A stretch of DNA of 64,000 bases, taken from NCBI GenBank assembly GCA_016791105.1, contig JAEUNM010000046.1, positions 1 to 64,000 on the forward strand. The letters run 5' to 3'. The DNA is from Rhodocyclaceae bacterium (GTDB taxonomy: Bacteria; Pseudomonadota; Gammaproteobacteria; Burkholderiales; Rhodocyclaceae). The notes under the pieces were generated by a model. The model was not told the origin of the DNA. It ran no database searches and worked only from the letters and a program-made list of their open reading frames with translations. Made by a program: the position numbers and the translations under genes. The number at the start of each line of letters is the position of its first letter. Positions within the stretch are counted from its first letter, which is position 1. Positions 48,714 through 57,504 of the stretch are shown here, in pieces.

Positions 48714-51692
48714 TCATCCCGTGCGCGCTTCGGCACGGGTCTCTGCTGCCGCAGGGCACTCTGCGCAGGCCGGCAAACTCACAACGATATCGGCGCCGCC
48801 GCGCGTATTTGCCCGCGCATGTATGGTCCCTCCGTGGGCCGCGATTATTTCACGGCAAATCGGCAAACCCAGGCCGGTACCTCCTGCGCCGGAGCGAGTA
48901 AGCGAACTTTGCACGAATTTGTCAAAAACCGCTTCAAGTTCAGCTTCCGGGATTCCTACTCCTTCGTCGGACACAATGAGCAAAACTTGAGAGGAACCGC
49001 TGGCACTGGTTTCGTTCTGGATGCAGATTTCGATCACCGCATCGGGCGGCGAATATTTCACCGCGTTGGACAGCAGGTTGCGCGTTACCTGCAACATGCG
49101 CAGAGGGTCGGCGCGCACCTGACTAGGCCCTGCCACTTCGAGTTTGCAGCGCAGCCGCTTTTGCGCCAGCATGCGCTCGAATTCCGCGCTCACGTCGCGC
49201 ACCACCTGCACCAGATCGAGCGGATGCGGATCGAAATACATGCGGCCGGCTTCAAGCTTGGACAGGTCCAGCAAATCGTCCAGCAGCGCCAGCAGGCGTT
49301 CGCCCGATACGCGGATGCGGTCGAAATACTCGCGCAGCTTTTCCGGCCGTGCCGCGGCCCAGCGCTCGAGCCCGAAGCGCGCGAAACTAAGCACCGAATG
49401 CATGGGCGTGCGCAATTCGTGCGACATGTTGGCGAGAAACATCGATTTGGCCTGATTGGCGTGTTCCGCCGCGCGGCGCGCCTGTTCGGCTTCGTCCTTG
49501 GCACGCTGCAATTCGGCCGTGCGGCTGGCAACGCGGGCCGATAACTCATCCCGGTTGGTCCGCACTTCAAGTTCCGCGCCGCGGCGCAAAATTTCGGCCT
49601 GCCGGGCAAGCAACAGATTGCCGCACACAGCGGCCACGGATTCCACCCGCAGCACATTATCCGTTGCATAGCCCGCGGCCGCGTCGGCCAACAGCAATAC
49701 GCCTTGAACCGAGCCGCGGCTGCCCAGACTGAAGCTCGCCAGGCTGCGCAAGCCATACACCTCGGCCTGCTCTAACGGAGCCACCCAACTTCCCGGCGGG
49801 AGCGCAGTCGCGCGCACTACCTCCGTCAGATCGGACGCCGGGCGCGTTGCACCACCCGGGGTAACCAAGCCCCCCTTGGCAGCCAGAACTTGTAGCGCAT
49901 TGTCGTCCTGTGCGAGGGGCATGGCAGCGATCAGGCCGGCACGACTACCGGTCACGTCGATCGCCACGCCAAGGAGCGCTTCAAACCCGCGCGGGTCCAG
50001 CGGTGCGGCGATAAACGCTTCCTGCACGGCGCGAATTTCAGCCAGCACGCGCTGGTTCTGCACCAGTGCGGCTTCGGCGTTACGGCGCTCTTCGATTTCG
50101 AGTTGCAGTTTTCCGTTGGCGTCGCGCAACTCGCCTGTGCGCTGTGCCACCAGGCGCTCGGTGCGGGCTTCGCGGCCGGTCGTGAGCAGCAGGAAAGCGC
50201 CCAGCAGCACCACCAGACTGAGCGCACTGGCAAACATGGCCCAGGGCCCCAATGAGCGGTAGCGGTGCAGGTTGGCCGCCGACGGTTGTACGGTCAGGCG
50301 CCAGCCGCGCCCACCGGCGTCGTAGTGGAAGGTGGTGGATAGAGCGCCTACCCCACCGGACGCGCCGCTTTCGTGCAGCACGCGCGGCCGCTCCGGGTCG
50401 CCGAGATCTTCCAGGCGCAGAAAAAACCCGCCGCGATCGAGATCCTGCCATGCCGCTGCCAATAGCCGGTCCAGATCGATCACGCATACGGCCAGCCCGA
50501 GCAACTGTTCCGCGGCCGTCCCATTGCCGCGCATGACGGGATTGAGCGCCAGCATGCTCAGGTGCGCGCCTCGTTTCTGCACCAGTCGGATCGGTGCGCT
50601 CAAAACCGGCGCGCGGGCGGCAATCGAGGCGCGTATGGCGGCTTCCCGCACAGGCTCGGACGCCAGGTCATAGCCCAGTGCCGCCTCGTTATCGGCGGCC
50701 GGCACCGCCCACAATACGGGGAAATATTCCGCACGCGGCTGCGCATTCAGATTTCGCCCGCTATCCGCATCGCGCTCGAAAATACGGTAGCCGGCGGCGG
50801 AGGATCTGGCGGCGTCGCGCTCGAACTGGGCGCGCTCCGCCCTGGCCACGCGCGGCACCCATTCCAGCGTGCGTATGGCATCACCACTGGCACTCATGGC
50901 GCCGGCAAAAAGGTCGAAACGCGCGCGGTCCACGCCACCCTCCGCACGCAGGAAAGCGGCCAGCACGTGCGGCATTTCGAGCGCAAAATTCAGACGGCTG
51001 GCAAGCGCGGCGTCGAAAATGCCGGCGCGTTGACTGAAGTCGCGCTTCTGGGCAATCAGCTCGGCCTGGTTGGCCAGCACGAATAATTGCACGATGCCGG
51101 CAAATGCTGCGGCGAGCGGCAATCCGACCACCAGGCGCCGGCTCGCCCACAGGGCACGCGGTTGCCCCATGAGTAGCAGCGTCAGGATGCCGAATACCAC
51201 GGCACCCAGCATATCGCCCACCCACCACAGGCCCCAGCTGAGCGCAAATTCGGATGCCGGCAACAATCCGCCCCAGTACAGGGCGACATTACCGACCGTG
51301 GCGTTGAAAAGGCAGGACACGGGTCCAGCCAGCACGATGAAGCGCACCACCTGACCGATGTCGTCGAGCGGCGCCGGCCAACCCACATGGCGGCGCACCA
51401 GCCAGGCGCCGGCGCCGGCCTGCAGCAATGCACCGAGCGCAATGCCGGCGGCAAGCGCGACGGAAAAGCCATTGAGGCCGCTGCCGACCTGGTAGCTCAC
51501 CCAAAGATTGACGCAAAACGAACCCAGCCAGACGCCGGGCAACACGCGCCAACCCCAACAAAGCACCAGCACCAGCGCGATGCCGGCAGCCGGCCAGACC
51601 GGGCTGGCAAAGCCGGGCGGCACGGCCAGAAAAAGCGCCGCCCAGCCGGAAACGGCGTAGGCCAGCGCCAATATCAAAGCTTTCACGGCCAT
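48714..51692 (-). CDS. MASE1-CHASE-GAF sensor histidine kinase
   Basis: 992 residues from ATG 51692. Predicted order: MASE1-like membrane domain with about eight helices (1-215; SPVWPAAGIALVLVL), CHASE periplasmic sensor (about 225-440; FLRAEGGVDRARFDLF, LEWVPRV), TM (about 460-485), coiled coil, GAF-like domain (about 545-690), HisKA with FLANMSHELRTPMHSVLSF (about 755), HATPase with LLSNAVKYSP and SDEGVGIP. No receiver or HPt at the C-terminus. Its start overlaps the 3' end of the next kinase by 10 bp. Confidence 0.88.
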   Translation of the reverse strand: MAVKALILALAYAVSGWAALFLAVPPGFASPVWPAAGIALVLVLCWGWRVLPGVWLGSFCVNLWVSYQVGSGLNGFSVALAAGIALGALLQAGAGAWLVRRHVGWPAPLDDIGQVVRFIVLAGPVSCLFNATVGNVALYWGGLLPASEFALSWGLWWVGDMLGAVVFGILTLLLMGQPRALWASRRLVVGLPLAAAFAGIVQLFVLANQAELIAQKRDFSQRAGIFDAALASRLNFALEMPHVLAAFLRAEGGVDRARFDLFAGAMSASGDAIRTLEWVPRVARAERAQFERDAARSSAAGYRIFERDADSGRNLNAQPRAEYFPVLWAVPAADNEAALGYDLASEPVREAAIRASIAARAPVLSAPIRLVQKRGAHLSMLALNPVMRGNGTAAEQLLGLAVCVIDLDRLLAAAWQDLDRGGFFLRLEDLGDPERPRVLHESGASGGVGALSTTFHYDAGGRGWRLTVQPSAANLHRYRSLGPWAMFASALSLVVLLGAFLLLTTGREARTERLVAQRTGELRDANGKLQLEIEERRNAEAALVQNQRVLAEIRAVQEAFIAAPLDPRGFEALLGVAIDVTGSRAGLIAAMPLAQDDNALQVLAAKGGLVTPGGATRPASDLTEVVRATALPPGSWVAPLEQAEVYGLRSLASFSLGSRGSVQGVLLLADAAAGYATDNVLRVESVAAVCGNLLLARQAEILRRGAELEVRTNRDELSARVASRTAELQRAKDEAEQARRAAEHANQAKSMFLANMSHELRTPMHSVLSFARFGLERWAAARPEKLREYFDRIRVSGERLLALLDDLLDLSKLEAGRMYFDPHPLDLVQVVRDVSAEFERMLAQKRLRCKLEVAGPSQVRADPLRMLQVTRNLLSNAVKYSPPDAVIEICIQNETSASGSSQVLLIVSDEGVGIPEAELEAVFDKFVQSSLTRSGAGGTGLGLPICREIIAAHGGTIHARANTRGGADIVVSLPACAECPAAAETRAEARTG

Positions 51693-54600
51693 TCCGCACC
51701 GCCGTCGCGCGGCAGTTCGACGATGAATTGGGCACCGCCGCTGGGTCGATTGCGCGCCAGGATACGACCGCGGTGGCCTTGCACGATTTCGCGGCAAATG
51801 GCCAGCCCCAGCCCGGTGCCGCCGGCGCTGGAACGGGTTTTCGAACTTTGCACGAATTTATCGAACACGCTATCCAGCTCGCCCTCGGGTATGCCCACCC
51901 CTTCGTCGGACACGGCGATGGTCACCACCTGGTCGTTTGCCGTAATCGACAGATCGACCGTGCCACCGGGCGCACTGAATTTCACTGCATTGGACAGCAG
52001 GTTGGACAGCACCTGCGCCAGCCGCTGCGGATCGGCAGGCAGTTCAAGTACCGGCCGGTCACAACTGATGAGCAAGGCGAGCTGGCGCTGCGTGGCCAGC
52101 GACTCGAATTCGCGCAACGTCGCACGGGCCAGCGCAACGATGTCGCACTGCGAACGATTCATGAGCATTTTGCCGGCTTCGAGCTTGGACAGATCGAGCA
52201 AGTCGTTCAGCAAATGCAGCAGGCGCGCACCGGACTGATTGATGCGCTGGAAATATTCGCGCAATTTGGCCGACGGCAATTGTTCCACCCGCGCCTCGCC
52301 CAATTTTGCATAGCTCAGTACGGCGTGCATGGGCGTGCGCAATTCGTGCGACATATTGGCCAGAAAGGTCGATTTGGCCTGACTGGCCTGTTCGGCGCGC
52401 GCGCGCGCCAGTTCCGCGTCGTTGGACGCGCGCAGCAGTTCGGTGGTGCGGGCGTCCACGATTTCCTGCAGCGAGTCGCGGTGACGCTGCAACTCCGCCT
52501 CGGCGCGCTTGCGGTCGGTAATGTCGAGCACATAGCCGTGGAAAGCCGTCGCGCGGCCGTCCTTTTCGCGCAACGCAATGGCGTACAGGTACACCCAGAG
52601 GGCGTGGCCGTTGCCGTGGCGAAATCCGAATTCGGTTTCGAAATAGGGCAGCTGCGAAGTGCGCATGCTGCGCAACAGGCGGCCGAATTCGGCGCGCGCC
52701 GCGGCACTCACCAGTTCGCCGAAGCGGAGGCGGCCGCTCACGAATTCCCCCGCTGCATAGCCGAGCACGGTTTCCGCATTGGGCGACACGTAATCGACCG
52801 GCCAGCCCGATTCGGCGCGCCAACGCAGGGCAACCGTAGGGCCGGCCATGAATACCTGCCGTTCGGCCAGAATTTCGTCGCGCATGCGGCGCAACTGACG
52901 CTCGCTCGTTGCCAACGCCTGCTCGGTACGTTTACGCTCCGTTACGTCCATGAATATCCCGGATAGGCGCACTGCATTGCCGCCACCATCACGATGCACG
53001 CGCACCACGTCCTCCACCCAGATCACGTTGCCATCGGCGCGCCGCATCCGATATTCGGCTCGAAAATCGGAATCTGTAGCCGCCTGGGCACGATAGTTCT
53101 GCGCTGCTTCAAGGTCCTCCGGAAAGATGTGGGCGCGCCAGAAGCCCGGCACGCTCCAGCTGGCGAGCGGAAACCCGAGCAGGAGTTCGGCTTGCGGACT
53201 GACGTAGGTGCAGGTATCGCTGGCAGCATCCATTTCCCACACCACCACACTGGTCTGTTCCACCAGGGCGCGGTAGCGCGCCTCGCTTTCCGCCAAGGCC
53301 GTAGTGGCGCGTCGGCGTTCCGTCAAATCTTCGAAAATTCCCCACAGATAAGGCGTGCCGTCCGACCCGCTCACCGGGTGCAGCGCCAGCAATACCGGTA
53401 TGCACTTGCCGCCGCGGCCTTGCAGCTCGCACTCCCAGCTCACGGGCGCGTCGCGCGCGAACGGGTCGGAACCCAGTGGCAAGGCATCGACGCCTATGCT
53501 GCGCAAACTGCGGCGGCGCAACTGTTCGATGGTATGGCCAAGCAATTCGCGGCAGTAGGGGTTGGCGTCGATGAAATCGCCTTCCATCGTGCATAGAAAC
53601 AGGCCGTGCCTGGCATGCTGGAACAGCAAGCTCAGTTTTTCCAGCGAGGCGCGCAATTCGGCCTCGGTTGCGCGCAGCACCGACAGGTCGGTAATGAGCC
53701 CCAGCAGCACCGGCTCGCCTTCCGCATCTTCGCAAGCCACGATGTGGGTAAGCACGCGCCGGCGCCCGCCACGGGCGTCGGTGAACAGGTGCTCGACATT
53801 GTGGCTGCCCAAACCCAATGCCAGCCTTTCCTGCACCAGATACTGGCCGGCTTCCTGCGCGGCAAACAGATCCGCGGTGCTGCGCCCCAGCACCGCTTCG
53901 GGGGGGGCGCGCAGCATGGCGCAAAAAGCCCGATTGACCATGCGGAAGCGGCTATCCGCATCTTTCACCCAGGCCGGGTGCGGCAAGGCCTCGAACAGAC
54001 GTTCGAGGAAGTTCTGGTAGCGCTGCACGCGGCGCGACTGGTCGCGCAACTCGCTGATGTTCAACAGCAAGGTGAGCACCGAAGGCGCGCCGGAACCGTC
54101 TCGCACCGGCACCTTGCGCACCAGGAAAGTCAGGCAGCGTGCGGCCTCGCCCTGGAATTCGACTTCGCTTTCCGCGGGCTTGTCGGTTTCGATCACGGCG
54201 CGATCCGCGGCGGGATCGTCGAGATTCAAGTGCGTGCCACCGGCCCCTTCGGGCTCGCCCCCAACCATATGCGCGGCCACGACCGCCTGCAATTCGGTAT
54301 GCGCGCGATTCGCCAGTACCACCTGCCCGCTCGCGTCGCGCACCGCCAGCGCGAGCGGCAATTCGTCGATCAGGTGCGACAGAAAGGCCTGGTATTGCGT
54401 GGCCTGCACGCCCGCCAGCCGCTCTGCGCCGACGTCGCTCAGTGCCCCCCCCAGCGCCGTCATGCGCCCCGCCGCATCGAAGCGCGCCAGGCCGCGCACG
54501 CAGGCCCATACCGGCCCCGAAGCGGCCGCGGCAAGTTGCAGATCGAGCGTGAATTCCGGCTGCGCGGGACTTAAAGCGGCCAGCGCTTCAAATAGCCGGC

Positions 54601-55168
54601 GGCGGTGTTCCCCGCGCACGCGGCGCAAGGTTTTGTGCAAGCTCGCCGGGGTCAGGGCAAGGATGGCGGGGCTGGCGCGCTGCGGCGTGAGGACGAAGCG
54701 GCGCGTCGCCAGGTCGTATTCCCAGATCGCATCGCAAGCGCAGCGCGCAGCAAATTCGTAAGGCCGTGCCGCCGCGACTTGCTGCTGCAATGCCGAGAGG
54801 CGGGTGCGCAGGCGCCGGAAAGCACGGCCCACAAAGAAGGCGATCGCCAACGCGGCCGCCCCCAGCAAACCGCCAAGCCACATGGCAGCGGGCGCGGCGG
54901 GCGGGTCGACACAGTCAGGGTGCGCGCCGCCACGGCCTGTCGCCGTGGCCGCCGGCACGGCGGGCACGGCCTGACCGGCAGCGCCTGCCGCACCCGGCTG
55001 GACCACAAGAGCCGGCGCATCGACCGCCGCACCGGCGCTGCCCGCAAGTGGCAATATCGCACACACCAGCGTCGCGATCACGCGCCGGAAGCGGTGGGTG
55101 GCCCGGCCAGCACCGCACGCCCGTGCCGCAATCTGGCCTGGGCCCGCGAATCTCTGACTCGGATTCAT
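51683..55168 (-). CDS. Multi-PAS sensor histidine kinase
   Basis: 1161 residues. An N-terminal signal-like helix (about 28-47), a short Ala/Pro-rich extracytoplasmic stretch and a second TM helix (about 95-115) come first. About five or six PAS/PAC units follow (about 130-900; PAC ends such as GIFEDLTERRRATTAL, GIFMDVTERKRTE, GYVLDITDRKRAE). Then come HisKA with FLANMSHELRTPMHAVLSY (about 942) and HATPase with LSNLLSNAVKFSAPGG and SDEGVGIPEGEL. No fused receiver. First gene of the operon with the second kinase, the receiver-RsbW protein and the phosphatase. Confidence 0.88.
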   Translation of the reverse strand: MNPSQRFAGPGQIAARACGAGRATHRFRRVIATLVCAILPLAGSAGAAVDAPALVVQPGAAGAAGQAVPAVPAATATGRGGAHPDCVDPPAAPAAMWLGGLLGAAALAIAFFVGRAFRRLRTRLSALQQQVAAARPYEFAARCACDAIWEYDLATRRFVLTPQRASPAILALTPASLHKTLRRVRGEHRRRLFEALAALSPAQPEFTLDLQLAAAASGPVWACVRGLARFDAAGRMTALGGALSDVGAERLAGVQATQYQAFLSHLIDELPLALAVRDASGQVVLANRAHTELQAVVAAHMVGGEPEGAGGTHLNLDDPAADRAVIETDKPAESEVEFQGEAARCLTFLVRKVPVRDGSGAPSVLTLLLNISELRDQSRRVQRYQNFLERLFEALPHPAWVKDADSRFRMVNRAFCAMLRAPPEAVLGRSTADLFAAQEAGQYLVQERLALGLGSHNVEHLFTDARGGRRRVLTHIVACEDAEGEPVLLGLITDLSVLRATEAELRASLEKLSLLFQHARHGLFLCTMEGDFIDANPYCRELLGHTIEQLRRRSLRSIGVDALPLGSDPFARDAPVSWECELQGRGGKCIPVLLALHPVSGSDGTPYLWGIFEDLTERRRATTALAESEARYRALVEQTSVVVWEMDAASDTCTYVSPQAELLLGFPLASWSVPGFWRAHIFPEDLEAAQNYRAQAATDSDFRAEYRMRRADGNVIWVEDVVRVHRDGGGNAVRLSGIFMDVTERKRTEQALATSERQLRRMRDEILAERQVFMAGPTVALRWRAESGWPVDYVSPNAETVLGYAAGEFVSGRLRFGELVSAAARAEFGRLLRSMRTSQLPYFETEFGFRHGNGHALWVYLYAIALREKDGRATAFHGYVLDITDRKRAEAELQRHRDSLQEIVDARTTELLRASNDAELARARAEQASQAKSTFLANMSHELRTPMHAVLSYAKLGEARVEQLPSAKLREYFQRINQSGARLLHLLNDLLDLSKLEAGKMLMNRSQCDIVALARATLREFESLATQRQLALLISCDRPVLELPADPQRLAQVLSNLLSNAVKFSAPGGTVDLSITANDQVVTIAVSDEGVGIPEGELDSVFDKFVQSSKTRSSAGGTGLGLAICREIVQGHRGRILARNRPSGGAQFIVELPRDGGAEWP

Positions 55169-55358
55169 GGCGGTCGCTCTTGCTATGCGCGCTGGTCGAT
55201 TGTCGGGGCGAAACTAATATATCCCGCCGCCGGCCTCGTCCGGCGCCCGATTAGAAGCCGGATTCGGCGCCAATTCGATCGCTGCGGAACGGCCTCGGGC
55301 GCACATCCGCGCCGAATTCGAAAGCCGCTCAAGACAGCCGCCAAATTGCCGCTAACGC

Positions 55359-55889
55359 ATGCATTCACTTCTTCGATTGCTCGTCATGCACGCTCATGCC
55401 CTCTCGTATTTGCCTGCCGACAGCAACGGCCTTCCCGCCTCACTCGCAGAAGTGGTCAAACACGCCGCGATTACACGCGGGACGCACGTGGTATTCGAAG
55501 TTTCGGCTGGCTTTCCCAAGCTGCCGCCCCCGGTCGAAACGGCTTTGCTGCATTTCGGCGCGGAAGCGTTGTTCAATGCGATGCAGCACGCCTCGCATGA
55601 ACCCATAGTGGTCGAGCTTGAACAGGGGCCGTTTGAAATTCGCCTCGCGATCAGTGACGACGGTCCCGGCTTCGACCCGAACGATTGCGGCGTGGCGCAA
55701 AATTTGCGCAAGGTGGTCGAAGAAGTGCGCGAGGCGGGTGGCGAAATCATCGTACATGCCGCGCCCGGATATGGCGCCACCCTGGTCGCCGTATTTAGCC
55801 GCCCGCAGGGCATGCCGGTATCCGGCCGCAGCGGCACTGCCGCCAACGACGCGCCCGCGCCTGCGGCACCCAGCCGCCGCGAAGCCTGA
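55359..55889 (+). CDS. Isolated HATPase domain of NarX-type kinase (possibly a remnant)
   Basis: 176 residues resembling only the end of a HisKA_3-type kinase: the linker GLPASLAEVVKHAAITRGTH, N-box FGAEALFNAMQHAS, G1 box SDDGPGFDPND and GYGATLVAVF. The phospho-acceptor helix is absent and an in-frame TAA sits two codons before the ATG. Either a degraded kinase or a free-standing ATPase working with the neighbouring signalling proteins. It reads opposite to them, divergent from the multi-PAS kinase. Confidence 0.65.
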   Translation: MHSLLRLLVMHAHALSYLPADSNGLPASLAEVVKHAAITRGTHVVFEVSAGFPKLPPPVETALLHFGAEALFNAMQHASHEPIVVELEQGPFEIRLAISDDGPGFDPNDCGVAQNLRKVVEEVREAGGEIIVHAAPGYGATLVAVFSRPQGMPVSGRSGTAANDAPAPAAPSRREA

Positions 55890-55977
55890 ACCGGGTATCT
55901 GCGACAGCCGGCGCGATGCGCCGCGCGAAATATTCAAGGGACGATCGGAAAGCAGGCGCCGCGGGGCGCCCGGCGCT

Positions 55978-56892
55978 TCAGATTTTTACCGTGGCCAGCA
56001 CGCGATTGCCACGGCCGATATAGTCAAGTTCGGAAAAACTGATGGTGCGCGCCATGGCAATGCCACGGCCATTGGGATCGAAGGCGCGCTGTGGGTCGAG
56101 CGCAAGATAGGGACGCGGATCGAATCCTTTGCCCTGATCCGTCACCGCGAACTGCAGGCGGTCCCGCTCGCGCCGCATTTCCACGCTCACGAACAGGTCG
56201 CGATAAGCCGGCTCCTTGAGCCGTCGATCAACTTCGTCACTCCAGGCACCGGCAAGCAGCAATTCTGTCTTTTCGCGATAACTGATGCCCAGATTGCCGT
56301 GTTCGATACCGTTGGCGATCAATTCCATGAGGCCGATCACCAGCATGTCCGGCTCCGGCCCGAAAGCCGCCAGAAATTGTGAGGCCTGGGTCGCTTCGGG
56401 GAGCGTGCGCACCCTCAGGGTGAGCGCGCGCGCATCCGGCAGCGGGGGGCCGAACTGGCCCAGCGAGCGGCGCAATTCTTCGCGCCAGCGGCAGCTTTCC
56501 AGCGCGCTGGCGGCCAGACAACGCAATTGGCCGGAGTCAAACGGACAGCCCAGCACATAACAGGTGGTGCCGGTGCAGATGGTGCGCAATACCGAACAAT
56601 CCGCACCGGGCGGTAGCAGAAACAGCAGCGCAGTGGCCGGTCCCTGCACGTTGGCGGCAATCATCTGCAGAAATTCGACCGCGCGCATGTCCAGTTGCGT
56701 GGCATCGACCACCACCAGTTGTGGCCGATTGGCGGCGCCCGCAACACTGCGCCACACCATGGCCACAGGCTGAGCCGATACCGTCCAGCCGGCAGCGGCA
56801 AGGTCCGTCCCCACGGATGCGAGCAGGCCGGTATCTTCGCTCAGTACCAGGGCATGGGGTGTGACGGCAATTTTGACGTGATCATCAAACAT
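55978..56892 (-). CDS. Degenerate receiver fused to RsbW-like kinase domain
   Basis: 304 residues, same plan as the protein at 47.8-48.7 kb. The N-terminal 125 residues look like a receiver (PQLVVVDATQLDMRAVEFLQ) but lack the acidic pair at the start (ALVLSEDTGL) and the conserved Lys, so it may not be phosphorylated. The C-terminal ATPase is intact: LIELIANGIEHGN-like N-box, TDQGKGFDP and DPNGRGIAMARTIS. Start at ATG 56892; TTG 56919 is possible. Likely paralogue. Confidence 0.82.
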   Translation of the reverse strand: MFDDHVKIAVTPHALVLSEDTGLLASVGTDLAAAGWTVSAQPVAMVWRSVAGAANRPQLVVVDATQLDMRAVEFLQMIAANVQGPATALLFLLPPGADCSVLRTICTGTTCYVLGCPFDSGQLRCLAASALESCRWREELRRSLGQFGPPLPDARALTLRVRTLPEATQASQFLAAFGPEPDMLVIGLMELIANGIEHGNLGISYREKTELLLAGAWSDEVDRRLKEPAYRDLFVSVEMRRERDRLQFAVTDQGKGFDPRPYLALDPQRAFDPNGRGIAMARTISFSELDYIGRGNRVLATVKI

Positions 56893-57088
56893 GCGAGCGA
56901 CGCGAAGAATGCAGTGCAAACCTTGCTAACGTCGCGCGGCGCGAAAACTTGAGCGGACAAGTCAGTGTGATCGCAACCTGGTGCCCGGCAGACAATGCCC
57001 AGGACAAGGCGGCCGCGTGGGCTGCGGCCGGAGGCAACGCCGCGCCATACGCCGCCGACGCGGGAATGCAGAGGGCGGTCAGTTCTGT

Positions 57089-57460
57089 TCAGCGCAGGCT
57101 GGACAGATCGGCAACCCATTGCGCGATGGCCTGCTGCACCGCTGCCACCTCGCCGACGGGCGGCGCCAGCTCGAACGTAACGCCACCATAGCGCGCGCGC
57201 AAGCGATCGATCTGTTGCGGCAGATCGCGCTTCAGATGGCCGCCCTGGGCGATGAACATGGGCACCACCAGCACGCTCTGGCTGCCCGCGGCAATCAGGC
57301 GCGCCGCGGCGGTGTCGAGATCAGGCTGCATCAGTTCCAGAAACGCCACTTCGACGCGACCGCTGCCGAGCACGCTTTTCACCTGCTCGGCGACCGCAAG
57401 AATGGGCCGCGCCCAATCAGGGTCGCGCGCGCCATGGGCAAACAGGATCAGATCGGCCAT
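57089..57460 (-). CDS. cbiX: CbiX-like sirohydrochlorin chelatase (single-domain)
   Basis: 123 residues of the CbiX-short/SirB fold: LILFAHGARDPDW holds the first metal-binding His, and VLVVPMFIAQGGHLKRDLP holds the second. Single-domain chelatases insert Co, Ni or Fe into sirohydrochlorin as homodimers. Lies 44 bp after the DUF2126 gene on the same strand. Confidence 0.88.
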   Translation of the reverse strand: MADLILFAHGARDPDWARPILAVAEQVKSVLGSGRVEVAFLELMQPDLDTAAARLIAAGSQSVLVVPMFIAQGGHLKRDLPQQIDRLRARYGGVTFELAPPVGEVAAVQQAIAQWVADLSSLR

Positions 57461-57504
57461 GTTTCAAACTTTCCTGCGGGTATTGGCACGCCGGCTGCGC
57501 CGCG

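Noticed and set aside
55359..55889. Calling this HATPase fragment a full histidine kinase
   Set aside because: The phospho-acceptor helix is absent and an in-frame stop precedes the start, so it is listed as an isolated domain instead.
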